DNA of 64,000 nt from Locusta migratoria (GCA_026315105.1 CM048750.1:263243151-263307150); one strand, 5' to 3'. Positions 34,900 to 46,222 are shown, numbered from the stretch's first letter. Notes: generated from the letters alone by a model not told the origin. Translations and numbers: made by a program.

Positions 34900-35215
34900 G
34901 TACGTCAGAGATGTTATGTGACGTCGACACATTTTAAATTTTACAGTTTCCACATAATAAACACTTACTTTCTTTTTCCGACCTCTTTCCCTTAATCGTA
35001 TTAACACGACCTCCATGCAACGGTCGCTATTTGTATTAGAAATGCAAAGCACATGAGGGCCGTAGTTGTCTTCCATTGCGTCAGAATACAAGAGATATTC
35101 TCTTATTCTCTTTCACGAAGTTTTTCACTAACCTGATGGCTTCTCAGATTATGTCCAAGCACAGGTCGCACATCCGTTGAGACTGTAAATTATAAGTGAC
35201 TTTCTGTGGGCTCTG
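34900..35215. other. No recognised feature
   Basis: Nothing identified. Confidence 0.4.
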
Positions 35216-35380
35216 AAGTGTTACTATCCTCTTCAGTTCTGAGACTGGTCCGATGCAGCTATCCACCTTTATCTATCCTGAGCAAGCCTGTTCATCTCAT
35301 AAGAACGGCAACCCACAGCCATCTGAATCTGCTTACTATATTCGTCTCTTTCTCTCCCTCTGCGATTCCGCCGCCCCCCT

Positions 35381-35432
35381 ACACACACACACACACACAC
35401 ACACACCACACCACACACACACACACACCACA

Positions 35433-35484
<52 letters not shown>
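35381..35484. repeat. CA microsatellite inside RTE
   Basis: CA repeats with ACCACACCAC interruptions. It accounts for the Cys-Val repeats of the minus-strand frame. Confidence 0.95.
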
Positions 35485-35486
<2 letters not shown>

Positions 35487-36225
35487 CCCTTAAAAACTCA
35501 TCTACCTCCTTTATTGTTTCGTTACCTAATCTAATTCCTTCAGCATCACCTGATTTTCTTAGACTGCATTCCATTACCCTAGATTTGTTCTTGTTAACAT
35601 TCATCTTATATGCACCTTTCAACACACTATCCATTCCGTTCAATTGCTCTTCCAGGTCCTTTGCCGTCTGTGACAGAATTACTACGTCGTCGGCAAAACG
35701 CAAAGTTTTTAATTCTTCACCCTGAGCTCTAATTCCTTCTCCAAATTTCTCCTTGCTTTCCTTTGTAGCTTGCTCAATGTACAAATTGAATAACATTGGA
35801 GAAAGACTACAACCCTGTCTTACTCCCTTTCCAACTACTGCATCCATTTCATGCCCTTCAACTCTGACAACGGCTTTCCGGTTTTTGTACAAGTTGTAAA
35901 TAAACTTACGCTCCCTACATTTTACTCCTGCTTGCTTCAGAACTTGAAAGAGTTTATCGCTATCAGCATTGTCAAAAGCCGTCTCCAAATCTACAAAAGC
36001 TAGACATGTAGTCTTGCATTTTCTTAATCTATCTTCTAGGATAAGCCGTAAAGTAAGTATTGCCTCCCGTGTTCCTACATTTCTCCTGAATGCAAACTGA
36101 TCTTCCCCGAGGTCGGCTTCTACCAGCTTTTCCATTCTTCTGTAAATAATTCTTGATAATATTTTGCAACCATAACTTATTAAACTGATGGTTCTGTAGT
36201 TTTCACGCATGTCTGCGCCTGCTTT

Positions 36226-36416
36226 GTTTGTTTGTAAATCTATCGGACCAAACTGCGTGGTCATCAGTCCGTAGCTTACAAACTACTTAAACTAAGCTAA
36301 ACTAACCTAAGGACAACACACACACCCATGCCCTAGGGAGGACTCGAACCTCCGACGGCGAGCAACCGCGCGCTCCGCAGCTAGGCGCCTTAGACCGCTC
36401 GGCTACTCCGCCTCGG
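36226..36416 (-). mobile_element. SINE1 copy inside RTE
   Basis: Minus-strand head GTAGCCGAGCGGTCTAAGG, B-box GGAGGTTCGAGTCCTCCC. A 12-bp TSD, TGCGCCTGCTTT, is at 36214-36225 and 36417-36428. Confidence 0.93.
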
Positions 36417-36599
36417 TGCGCCTGCTTTCTTTGGAATGGGGATTATAACATTTTTTCTTAAAGTCTGAGGGTATACTTCGCCTGTCTCATACATCTTACA
36501 CACCAAGTGAAACAGTTTTGTCATGGCCGGTTCTCCCAGAGACTTCAGTAGCTCTGTGGGAATGTCATCTACTTCAGGGACCTATTTCGACTTAAGTGT

Positions 36600-36658
36600 G
36601 TAAGTGCTCTGATAACGATATCAGTTTGGTCCAATAAGTTTACAAACATTTGAACAGT
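36600..36658 (+). mobile_element. SINE1 3' tail fragment
   Basis: TCAGTTTGGTCCAATAAG followed by ACAAACATTTGAAC, the SINE1 3' end without a head. Confidence 0.6.
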
Positions 36659-36659
36659 T

Positions 36660-37512
36660 GATGCAAAACAACACTTTGACAGTATATCTAAACGCTATTA
36701 CAACAATGTAAATGGTATGTTTTAGACTTTTCCTAACAGAAATTTCCGAAACCCCCGACAATCATTTATAATAACTCTGTACATAAAACTTAACTTTCCG
36801 TTCAACGTACAACTGAAAGACTGTGGAGACATAATGTCGAGGTTACCTTCAGCGACCAGATACTTTTTTTTATTATCATGGCTCCTCTGCCAATACATAA
36901 CGAAATACGGTTCAGGGCTTCCTGAATTAAGGCGAAGCAAACAGAAACAACCAGTCTCATATCCCAAAAGTGGCGTATCCACGCCGAAAAATAAACGTGG
37001 CACATTAAAAGCTGTACGTGTGTTGTGTGGATGTTGAACCTGTCGTTAGATCAGACAACAAATTGTTCCTTGACACAGCAATTTGGTTTAATTATGGCCC
37101 TGATACTGATGTATATGCTATTAAGTGAGAAACAGTGCATGAAACTGATTATGTGCGCAACGGATATTTTTAACAAAACAACTGTGACATGTAGCCTTTT
37201 GAAACAGACACTGACTATACTCAAAGATTTTGACTGCGAGAAAGATATAAAAAAAAACCACGAATCACTTTCTTAATGCTTGACTGTGAGAATTTTATGC
37301 AGATCAGTTTCTAATTATTGAAATTTAGTATCAATTTAGTATCATAGTCAATTAAATATCATTTACTATGGCACCAATAATGAAATACGTTCAACAATAT
37401 TATTCACATCAATACTGCACTTTAAATCCACTAATAATTGATTATCAAATGAAGGAAGTAGGTTAATTTTCTAACTACGTAAATGAGAGATGAAAGAAAG
37501 TTTAAGTTACTT
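36660..37512. other. No recognised feature
   Basis: An 83-codon frame (37025-37276) and shorter overlapping ones have no recognised domain. Confidence 0.35.
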
Positions 37513-37514
37513 AT

Positions 37515-37766
37515 TATTAATAATCAGCATTACATTACCTACATAATACAACTTCTGACTTGCTGGCAAAGCAGCCTCTGCTCTACATCGGAGCCATACA
37601 CACAACCCAACCGCTCTCTAAGCGAGCTGAACCACTAGTCTATTAATAATCAGCATTACATTACCTACATAATACAACTTCTGACTTGCTGGCAAAGCAG
37701 CCTCTGCTCTACATCGGAGCCATACACACAACACAACCGCTCTCTAAGCGAGCTGAACCACTAGTC
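37515..37766. repeat. 126-bp direct tandem duplication
   Basis: Units 37515-37640 and 37641-37766 differ at about one base (ACCCAACC against ACACAACC), so the duplication is recent. The unit includes TTGCTGGCAAAGCAGCCTC and GCTCTCTAAGCGAGC. Confidence 0.92.
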
Positions 37767-37769
37767 CTA

Positions 37770-38710
37770 CTCTCTCTCAGTGCCAGCTACAATGCTATGC
37801 AATACATGATCTTTGCCAAAGATGAAACTTCATAAAGGACACATATCGATACATACAGTAGAAACGATATTATACATTTTCTTGCAAGCAAGTTACTCGA
37901 TACAAAACAGGAGGCACAATATTGGACATTTTCTTACAAAATAATTTTTTATGGACACGTTTCAACATTCCACGGCCTGGAAAGAAAAGTGCGCCACAAC
38001 CAGTGTCCATTCACCGACAAAACACATTTCAAAGGTAGAACAAAGTCTTCCAGACACAGAGAGCATACAAATCGTGTCCTCTAAGTGGACGAAACATGGT
38101 AGATGTAAAAACGGGAAAGAAAAATAAGGAGAACTTGGATGGCTGCTGCTGACTACTTTAGCATTCGCGGACTGCGGATGTGGAGTGTGGTGTGGAAGCG
38201 CGCTCACAGCGCAGAGCCTGTGCAGTGCTTGCTCGCCGCTTCCGCAGCTTCGTGTGTGGCTTTTGTGCTTCGGCGAGGCGAGGGTGGAGCGCGGTGAATG
38301 AGGCGCTGACAGCCAGGCCAGAGCCACAAACAGCCCGCGGACTGACGCCCACAAACGCGCCACCGACCGACTCACAGCGAGCGCCTAAACTGGGCAGCAG
38401 TCACACCGGAATGCCGGCGAGTTAACGTTCACGTTCACGGTGGGGCACCTGAGACAAACCACTGGAAACACGTGCTCTCCCAGGGGGAGTGGCCAGTACA
38501 CTGTACATCTAAATCCGTACCCCGCAAGCGGAGGGTAATCTGTGTGTACCACTTTCACTGTCTTGAAAGAAAGATATAAGATGAACATTAACACTCCGAG
38601 TGCCAATTACGTCAGTTGACGGGATACGGAAATTTCTGTAGGAGGCCAATCACGTCATTTCACGTGATCTTTGCTTTCGTGCTTTTAAAAACAGAATCAA
38701 GTTTATTGAC
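37770..38710. other. Unrecognised; GC-rich patch 38150-38420
   Basis: CpG-rich DNA with overlapping frames on both strands (137 codons minus, 81 plus) and no domain. A short segment CGTTCACGTTCACG lies near 38428. Nature unknown. Confidence 0.3.
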
Positions 38711-38722
38711 GGGCTAAATCTA

Positions 38723-38904
38723 AAAAAAAAAAAATATTCAAATGTTTGTATAGCTTATGAGACTTAACTACGGGGTCATCAGTCCCTAAACTTACAAACT
38801 ACTTATGAACTAGCTAACACGAAGGACGTCACAAATATCCATGCCCGAGGTGGGATTCGAACCCCCGACCGTAGTGACTGTGCAGACCGTGACTGGAGCG
38901 CCTC
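38723..38904 (-). mobile_element. SINE1, 3' part (split by Tx1-like LINE)
   Basis: Minus strand: body and tail of a SINE1 from GAGGCGCTCCAGTCACGG through GGGGGTTCGAATCCCACC to CAAACATTTGAATAT. The 5' head is missing here but appears at 44287-44312. SINE TSDs flank the whole composite: GGGCTAAATCTA (38711-38722) and GGGCTAGATCTA (44313-44324). Confidence 0.9.
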
Positions 38905-39240
38905 GGGTTTTTTTGTTTTTTTTTTTTTTTTTTTTCCTGTCTCCTTCCTCCCCTTCAACCCGTCCTTCCGCTCGCCAATTGGTGCCTTCTCGGCCCGGCT
39001 TCTATGCCTTTAAACAAAATATTTCTTTGAAGATAAAACGATGTTGTCACTTCTGCGTAGCTACACCCTACTGTTAATGTCCATTTCTTCATTATTATTG
39101 TCTCTTCTAACGCCAAGAAAAATCAGTTCGAATTGAACGAATAAAAACTTGAAAGAGAAAAAAAATCATCATAAAAAAAAAAAAACTTAGAGATCTTCAG
39201 ACACACATGTAATCTATACCATTCTGGGACGTATTAGCTG

Positions 39241-39244
<4 letters not shown>

Positions 39245-39290
<46 letters not shown>
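39245..39290 (+). repeat. Poly-A run (46 bp), T run in the LINE 3' UTR
   Basis: Uninterrupted A on the plus strand. In LINE orientation it is a T run, so it is not the element's own tail; it may mark an older minus-to-plus insertion or slippage. Confidence 0.9.
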
Positions 39291-39292
<2 letters not shown>

Positions 39293-39410
39293 ACATAATA
39301 ATTCCGGAAAACTTCACCTGGAATGGCAAAATGCATAATGATAATAACTGAAATTCTTCTGTGTAAATTACTGTTGAGTAAATTTCTCTACTTTAATGTT
39401 CTGTTTGTAA

Positions 39411-42400
39411 TTACATTATCGTTTTAATCAAGAAATTAGCATAATGTTCCTTGTACTTTTTCTTTTTTCGGATCATTTCATGGTGCATTGTCAGGTAATG
39501 TATGAAATCTTCCTTTCTCTTTGTTTCGGTACTGAAGATAAAGTACACTGTATGTCCCATTATCCAGTTGACCGCGTTCCTCTTTGTCCGTGGGAATGGG
39601 CTTTTATCAGGATGGAGGGCATCCGCTGGCGATATTGCGTGTGGCGAGGTAGGGAAGTGCCAGTTTTTGCCTCGCATACTCCCATATTCCTGCGTTTATA
39701 CTGCACACGAATCTGTGTTCATCACTGTCGACTAATTGACATGTCGGACACAAGGGAGAGTCTTGTAGGTGTATCTTATGGAGGCGGGACATCGTCGGGG
39801 TTTTTCTGTTGACCGTCATATACCACGTGGACCGCACTTGGGAAGGTAAGTCAGGGCTGTGGATGTTTTCCCACGTTGTTTTCCAATCGTGGTTCGGGAG
39901 TTTCCTTTCTACCATATTTCGAAGTTTATTTTTCATCAACGCCTGGTATACTTCCTTCAATTTTATCATATTTCGTTCTGGGACTTTTGTTCGTATGTAA
40001 CTGTATTCGAGTAGGAAATACTGTAAGTGCTGCAAAGCGTGTGACAGATGACTTACATTGATGGGCGGTCGTAGGTCTGTTGGCACAATTTCTTCCAACA
40101 GGTGGGAAGTCAGACCGTTGGTGGACAGTTTCCATTGCTTGTATGTTTGACATACATATAGTGCTTGCGCCTTCTTGTACACATCGACGAGATTCAGGCC
40201 ACCTAGTAGCATCGGAAGAGTCAATGTGTCGTATTTAATTTTGAAAATATGTGCGCGACATACAAAATGCCCAAGCGCTGCAAGCATTCTATGCGCTATG
40301 TCGCGTGGTATTGGCAGGATTTGAGCCACGTAGTTGACCTTGGAAGTGATATATGTATTCGCCAGTGCAACTTTTTGCAACTCATCCAACTTCCTGACAC
40401 TGTGCTGTTGTACAGACGCTCGAATCTTAGCCAATAACTGTTTATAATTTGCGGCAATGGTTTCTCGAATTGTCTTCCTAAAATCGACACCGAGACATTG
40501 CATCTTGGACACCTCTTGCAGACGGGGATGATTAGTCAAACCTATGCCTTTTCCTATGTTCATTACACCCGATTTTTGCCAGTTAACTAATGCACCAGAT
40601 GCTTTTTCATATGTCATGATGATCTGCAGGGCGGTGTGGACTTCATTTGCGTTGGTGACAAGGAAGCCAACGTCATCAGCATAAGCCCGACACGCTAACT
40701 TCTGTCCATGTATCTGTAATCCGTTTAACTGCGCCGTCAATGTTGTTAGTAGAGGTTCTATGGCGATTGCAAAGAGAGATGCTGACATCGGGCAACCTTG
40801 TCTTACGGGAATCAAGCCACCTGGCCGTCCATTGACAATCACTCGCGATGTGCTATTCTGTAACAGGTTTTGTATTACAGCGAGGAAATGTACGGGAAAA
40901 CCCAGCGACCGCATAACTAAACAAATACCGGTGGTTGACTCTGTCGAATGCTTTATCAAAGTCCAAGCTCACCATTGCACATTCAATCCTGCATGCTTCC
41001 GCCACTGATATTAGGTCGCGGTAGTCCACTAGCGTTTGATAAATGGACCTATCTCTGCCGACACTGGTTTGATATGGACCGGTGACCTTATTCATTACGT
41101 TCCTCATCCTTTTTGCAAGAATACGTGCAAAAAGTTTGTAATCACTATTTAATAGAGTAATCGGTCTCAGATTGGCGATAGTTTTACTATTTGCTCGTTT
41201 TGGAACTAATACCACCAGCCCCTCACTGAACTCTTGCGGGATATTAAGATCAGGTGTCATCAATTCATTGCATATCTCTGTCAGTTTCGTCTTCATGTGT
41301 GTCCAAAAGGTTTAATAAAACTCTACAGGGAGTCCGTCACATCCGGGCGATTTGTTCTTTGGACTGTGAAACAGCGCATCTTCCAGCTCGTCTTCAGTCA
41401 CTTGTGTTGTTAGTTCGTCTGAGTCCTGGGGGGTAAGTCTGCCAGTTAAATAATTTGCTAATTCTTGAAATGCGTTGTCATCGATCATTTTCTCAGACAT
41501 CAACTCCGCGTAAGCAGTTTGAATCGCATGTCTAATGTCATTTTGGTGAGTTAAACGCGTACCGTCCCCAGCTTGCAGTTCCGTCAGTATCTTGGTTTTA
41601 CCTCGTTTACTCTCACGTGTCAGGTGATATACTGATGTCGCTTCATGTTGTACTGAGTCCTGGATTCGGGATCTGACTTTTAATCCTTCCAACTGTTTCT
41701 TTTTAAGGAGTAGTAGTTTGGCTTTCACTTTCTTAATTTGGGCGTAGTTTTCAATGACTGTGTCATCCAGTTTGTACAGTTCTCGTAAACTGGAATAATG
41801 AAATTCAATGGTTCGTTTAAGCCACCAGTTCTTGTCTCGTGAGTACTGTAACATGGCTTTCCGTAATTTGGTTTGGCACATTGTAACCACCATTTAATAG
41901 CCGAATCATATGTTCGAAACTTGGTGAGACTTTCATTCCACGCATGTGTAAGGCCTCATGACAACCTTGATCATCTAAGTGTGACACATAAAGTTTCCAG
42001 GGTCCCTTACTGCGGTACGTACCCTGTTTCTGTAAGTTTATGGTACAGATATACGCGGCATGGTCTGTGAAGATAGTTGGCCAGACCTCACATTGCAGAA
42101 TTCGTTGTTTTAGATTATCTGATACATATATTCTGTCTAGCCTACTTGCGGAATGATTTGTGACGTACGTGAATCCAGGCGTTGCTCCATACTTATGCTC
42201 CCAAGTGTCGATTAAAAATAAGTCCTTGACTATCCGTTCTAACTCCACAGATTTGTTAAAATTTGGTGTTTGATCTTTCGGGTGCAAAACACAGTTAAAA
42301 TCTCCCGCCAAGATAAGCTGGTCATACATTGTTGTAAATAAAGGAAGAATCTCTTCCGTATAAAATTCCGCTCTGCGACGCCTGTTACTGGATCCTGAGG

Positions 42401-42713
42401 GAGCATAAACATTAATTATTCTAACATTGTTAACTGTTACTGCAATCCCTCTGTGATTGACTAGCATTTCGATGTTATATGCCACAATTCCTTCTCTTAA
42501 TAGGATGGCGGTACCCAAATCCGCACCAGTACCTGGGTTGGCAAGGACATTGTACCCAAATATTCGTTCTAAATTAATGTCTGCAACCTCCTGAAGTAAT
42601 AGAATATCTATATCTGCGGAATACAAAAAATCTTGAATGTGTTGTAACCGGATGGAGCTACGACACTTATTGATATTTAATGTGGCAATTTTGTAGGCTT
42701 GACGATCACACAT
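39411..42713 (-). pseudogene. ORF2 of the Tx1-like LINE: APE endonuclease plus reverse transcriptase, few lesions
   Basis: The ATG at 42713 opens a 298-codon stretch with the APE endonuclease: LQE (residues 40-42), NVYAPSG (101-107), GDFN (137-140), SRLDRIY (190-196), TDH (216-218). A frameshift near 41850 leads to the pre-RT linker (41893-41312, ending CDGLPVEFY and a single TAA), then RT fingers (RPITLLNSDYKLFARI), motif A (SLDFDKAFDRVNH), a second frameshift near 40930, RQGCPMSASLFAIAIEPLL, the active site AYADDVGF (intact), thumb, and a CX2CX7HX3C knuckle (CPTCQLVDSDEHRFVC). A third frameshift near 39650 leads to the end (KRNAVNWIMGHTVYF). Three frameshifts and one stop in 3.3 kb make it a young, recently inactivated copy. 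Confidence 0.85.
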
Positions 42714-42744
42714 GTATGAATATGAGACGTGAAAGATCTACAGA

Positions 42745-44142
42745 TTAATAAAAATCAGAGTCAGCGTCTTTCTCCGCGTCCGTGGTTTCCATGGCCGAGG
42801 TATCTGTAACAGCAGGATCTGTGATCACTGCGTGTCTTACGTTACCAGCACCCTCCGAAGCATCTTCCAGAGCGGTGTCCTTGTCTACATCCTCTATCTC
42901 GTCTGACCAGTCCATGCCGGTGGCAAACTGAGTCGACACTGTCTTGCGTGGGTCCTGCTCATGTGACTTCTGCGCCGATTCATCAATTTGTGTGGGAGAT
43001 GCCTTGTCAACTACTACCTTGTCAGTGTCGTCTTTTAACGGCACGGCAAGTTCTACCTGTTTATGTGATGGAGGCTGATTCTGTGCAACTGCAACAGTGG
43101 GTGGCTTTTCGGTAATTTTATCCTTAACTTGTTTCGCATTTTCACGCAGTGGAGCTGACTTCTCCGCAGCTCCTTCTTGCGCCAATCTGCGTTTCTTACG
43201 TCTGCGAGGTGACTTAGCAGATTCATTGTCCTGCCTAGTCTCCGAAATCGCGGGCTGACTTTCTGGTGTTTGTCTGTCAGCTGTTTCCTCCACCCCCATA
43301 TTCTCTGTACGTACTGCGGTGTCCTCCGTTGTCTGTGTGTGCGACTGCTGCACTACTTCAGATTCTGGTGCCTTTTCTGTCGTACTTTCCAAAATTTCCA
43401 TTGGAATTCCTAAGTCGTTCGCGACGACATCGCTGGGCAAGTCATCTAAACAAACGTCACTAGCCGGTGGCGCAGTCAGTTGACCACGCGCCACTGCTAC
43501 ATACGTTTTTGGCAAAATCGTCATTTCTGAAGTCTTAACAGTTTCACCGGTTGGTAGCTGTGCAATGCGTCGTTGAATGCACTCAGTACGCACGTGACCT
43601 GGCTTGTTACAAAGTGCGCAGGTCTTTGGTTGGCCGTCATACATAACGATGCCTCTAAACCCGCAGACGTTTATGTAAGACGGTATGTGTCGACAGAGCT
43701 CTACCTTTAACTGTCTTACACCATTCAGCACGGGAAGTTTATGTGCGGGAGACCACCTCTCGGCAACATTGCTGAGAACTCTACCATAGGGAGCAATGAC
43801 GGCGTCTATTTCACCGGCAGGTACCTCAAATGGCAACTCAAAAATTCTAATGGTTCTAACTCCAAAACCGACATGGTCGACAGTAACGTTGCCTATATTG
43901 CCATCTCTGGGGTTAAATTTCAAGGAACCACCTGTGTCTAGAACGACCTTCTCGCATAGTTCGGAAGATGTCAGCTTAACGAAAATCATACTATTTACAA
44001 TCGACATGTTGTATCCAATGATGTCCTCTAATCGTATGTTTGCAACAGCAATCAACCAATCTTCAAACTCAAAAGACGTTGGTCGGGAAAATTTTCGTTC
44101 GAAAGTGAACTTCAGAGTGTCTCTTCTACTAATTTGATCCAT
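42745..44142 (-). CDS. ORF1 of the Tx1-like LINE: gag-like nucleic-acid-binding protein
   Basis: An uninterrupted frame of 465 codons from ATG 44142 to a stop at 42745. A globular N-terminal domain (about 1-170) is followed by a CCHC zinc knuckle, C175-X2-C178-X4-H183-X4-C188. The C-terminal half is low complexity and charged, with a basic patch (SPRRRKKRR) that could act as a nuclear signal. LINE ORF1 proteins coat the element RNA and act as chaperones in the RNP. The start is supported by the 5' UTR change just upstream and by its position 31 bp before ORF2. It seems intact although ORF2 is broken. Confidence 0.85.
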   Translation of the reverse strand: MDQISRRDTLKFTFERKFSRPTSFEFEDWLIAVANIRLEDIIGYNMSIVNSMIFVKLTSSELCEKVVLDTGGSLKFNPRDGNIGNVTVDHVGFGVRTIRIFELPFEVPAGEIDAVIAPYGRVLSNVAERWSPAHKLPVLNGVRQLKVELCRHIPSYINVCGFRGIVMYDGQPKTCALCNKPGHVRTECIQRRIAQLPTGETVKTSEMTILPKTYVAVARGQLTAPPASDVCLDDLPSDVVANDLGIPMEILESTTEKAPESEVVQQSHTQTTEDTAVRTENMGVEETADRQTPESQPAISETRQDNESAKSPRRRKKRRLAQEGAAEKSAPLRENAKQVKDKITEKPPTVAVAQNQPPSHKQVELAVPLKDDTDKVVVDKASPTQIDESAQKSHEQDPRKTVSTQFATGMDWSDEIEDVDKDTALEDASEGAGNVRHAVITDPAVTDTSAMETTDAEKDADSDFY

Positions 44143-44286
44143 TATAACCTTTCCATCTCACCGCAACTTCACAAGAAAGCAAGCGCTGGCGTAAGCGAGC
44201 AGACTTACCCCTGCAGGAAGTAAACAAACCGCTGCCGCAGCGAAGCACCGCACGAGCTGCGTACACCGCCGCTGCCGCAAGCAGAC

Positions 44287-44312
44287 TGTCCCCTCGGCCA
44301 CCGCGGCCGACA
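44287..44312 (-). mobile_element. SINE1, 5' head (other half of the split SINE)
   Basis: Minus strand: GTCGGCCGCGGTGGCCGAGG followed by GGAC, the first ~25 bases of SINE1, then the LINE 5' UTR. The adjoining TSD copy is at 44313-44324. Confidence 0.88.
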
Positions 44313-44324
44313 GGGCTAGATCTA

Positions 44325-44785
44325 CCTTAAATACCTTACTTGGTAAAAACTAGTGTCTAAGCCAGTCTATAGATCTTTTATTTAGTTTCTAAATCGTCCG
44401 ACTGGTCGCATTCATTGTATGAAACGGGGCAGGTAGAAAGTGGTGTCCGCTTACTCAGTAGGTAAATCAACGGACATGGCTTCACGCAGATTATTCTCCC
44501 CGAAAGTACTGAGAGGTGACTATGACAGAGAGGTGACACAGCAACATATCGTAGTGATTCTACAGACTGTTTGCGAAGTAGAGAAGTTTTTAGTGGGGCC
44601 CTTGGCGTCGGAGTTGTATGTGATTTAGATGCTCTGTGTTCAGTCCTGGATTTATTTCAAAGAGCAGACAATTCTTTACGCCAGACTGAAGATAAAGAAA
44701 CTAAGTGCAGCTGTGGTTACTCCTGCACGCAGAATGTCCGGCATTCTAAGGGATGGAATGGTTTACATGGCCGGCAGTCAAAGTG
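44325..44785. other. Unrecognised; open frames without known domain
   Basis: Plus-strand frames 44440-44628 and 44629 onward read SVGKSTDMASRRLF and KIKKLSAAVVTPARRMSG. They look protein-like (a helix-turn-helix is conceivable) but no family is recognised. The second fuses with the RTE copy. Confidence 0.3.
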
Positions 44786-45466
44786 TTAACAAGAGTAAAA
44801 CGAAGGTAATGGAATGCAATGTAAGCAAATCAAGCGCTGCTGAAGGAATTAGATTAGGTAATGAGACAATAAAAGTTGTAGATGAGTTTTGTTATTTGGG
44901 TAGCAAGATAACTTCTGATGGCCGAAGTAAAGAAGATGTAAAATGCAGAATGGATATGGAAAGAAAAGCGTTTCTAAAGAAGCGAAACTTGTTAACATCC
45001 AATATTAATTTAAATGTTAGAAAGTCCCTTCTGAAAGCATCTCTCTGGAGTATAGCATTGTATGGGAGTGAAACGTGGACGATAAGGAGTTCAGATAAAA
45101 AGATGATAGAAGCTTTTGAAATGTGGTGCTACAGACTAATGATGAAAATTAGATGGGTAGATGACGTGACTAATGAGGTGCCTAACCGAATTGGGGAGAA
45201 AAGGAGTTTCTGGCATATTCTGACTAAGAGAAGGGATAGATTGGTTGGACACATTCTGAGACATCAAGGAATTGTCAACTTAGCATTAGAAGGAAGCGTG
45301 TGGGGTAAAAATCGTAGAGGGATACCGAGGGACGAATATAGTAAGCGGGTTCAAAACGATGTAGGTTTCCGAACGTATTCTCAGATGAAGAGACTTGCAC
45401 AGGACAGGGTAGCGCGGAGAGCTGCATCAAACCAGTCTGCGCACTGAAGACCACAACAACAACAAC
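44786..45466 (+). pseudogene. RTE-type LINE C-terminal region, open frame
   Basis: The plus frame (within 44629-45447) reads from NKSKTKVMECNVSKSSAAEG through VDEFCYLGSKITSDGR, LYGSETWTIRSSDKKMIEAF, WHILTKRRDRLVGHILRHQG to a stop after AASNQSAH, then the standard 3' end and ACAAC repeats. No stop interrupts about 220 codons. 5' truncated after the RT active site, so no catalytic capacity. Confidence 0.85.
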
Positions 45467-45477
45467 GACAACCACTT

Positions 45478-45675
45478 GCCGGCCGCGGTGGCCGAGGGGA
45501 CTGAGGCGCTCCAGTCACGATCTCCACGGCCACTACGGTCGGGGGTTCGAATCCCTCCTCGGGCATGGATATTTGTGCTGTCCTTAGTCTTAGCTAGTTC
45601 ATAAGTAGTTTGTAAGCTTAGGGACTGATGACCCTGTAGTTAAGTCCCATAAGTTCTACAAACATATGAACATTT
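45478..45675 (+). mobile_element. SINE1 copy at RTE 3' end
   Basis: Head GCCGCGGTGGCCGAGGGGAC, B-box GGGGGTTCGAATCCCTCC, tail ACTGATGACCCTGTAG. An 11-bp TSD, GACAACCACTT, is at 45467-45477 and 45676-45686; the left copy begins in the RTE tail repeats. Confidence 0.93.
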
Positions 45676-45689
45676 GACAACCACTTTCA

Positions 45690-46220
45690 CTGCCAGTAAA
45701 CCTCCGTATGGGCTCCAGTTTTACCCTCGTGATCTTCTCCGCGATATTCAAGGTGTTTCAGGTGGAATCTGTACCAATAACAGTAGATGCGTGTATATGT
45801 TTGTTCCCTATGGCTCCAATATGGATGGAACAATTCTGATGAAATTTTCAGATTATTCCAGATGGTGATTCTAACATGACTGGTAGCAATCAGATCAAGA
45901 TATTAATTAACGTATACTTAAAAGATTACGTCAGGCACAGCGACACTGGAGTGGACGGACATGATGATATTGTCTGAGTGATTGCGTGAATGTATGTTTC
46001 TTTTCTTTTTTTTTCTGACAAAGGTCATGGCCGAAAATTTAACTTGTGTGAATGTGATTATCTATTTTGAGTCCATCTTGGTCCCAGAATATTCCCAATT
46101 ATTTTACTTTCTTAATTTTTTTTTTTTTTTTTTAGATTTTGCACATCTGTTTTCCTTTTTAGTGGTAAGATTTTGCTGGCATGTACCATTATTGCTTTTA
46201 TTGTACTGTCTCATTTTGAT
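45690..46220. other. No recognised feature
   Basis: AT-rich with T runs; the 86-codon frame at 45982-46242 is hydrophobic low-complexity. Confidence 0.4.
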
Positions 46221-46222
46221 AT

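Larger units (their letters stand above)
35219..36585 (-). pseudogene. RTE-type LINE, RT region, with CA-repeat replacement and nested SINE
   Basis: The minus frame 36264-35269 (331 codons) runs from NYRTISLISYGCKILSRII through GEDQFAFRRNVGTREA, the motif A region, VRQGCSLSPMLFNLYIEQ, the intact active site LRFADDVVILS, and the thumb to VDEF; there it runs into a CA/TG microsatellite (35381-35484) and rejoins the element only at the last residues (YSKQIQMAVGCRSY). About 150 residues of C-terminus are replaced by the repeat. A SINE1 (36226-36416) splits the 5' side, with the sequence continuing to about 36585. RT motifs are the best preserved of the RTE copies. Confidence 0.85.
38905..44286 (-). 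mobile_element. Tx1/L1-like non-LTR retrotransposon, near full length
   Basis: About 5.4 kb on the minus strand: a GC-rich 5' UTR (44286-44143), ORF1, a 31-bp gap, ORF2 (endonuclease-RT, frameshifted), an AU-rich 3' UTR with an internal T run, and a poly-A tail (T run in plus orientation, about 38908-38936) abutting the SINE D-arm sequence. It interrupts SINE1 exactly in its tRNA-like head, in the same orientation. The RT style (RPITLLNSDYKLFARIL, YADD, C-terminal Cys-His knuckle) matches the Tx1/L1 group. Some Tx1-clade families are known for insertion into tRNA, snRNA or 5S genes. Confidence 0.85.

Noticed and set aside
37962..38425. Protein-coding gene in the GC-rich patch
   Set aside because: Both strands are open because of GC richness; the composition is skewed and no domain or splice pattern is seen.
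39245..39290. Poly-A tail of the Tx1-like LINE
   Set aside because: It is a T run in the LINE orientation; the real tail is the T run (plus strand) at about 38908-38936 next to the SINE junction.
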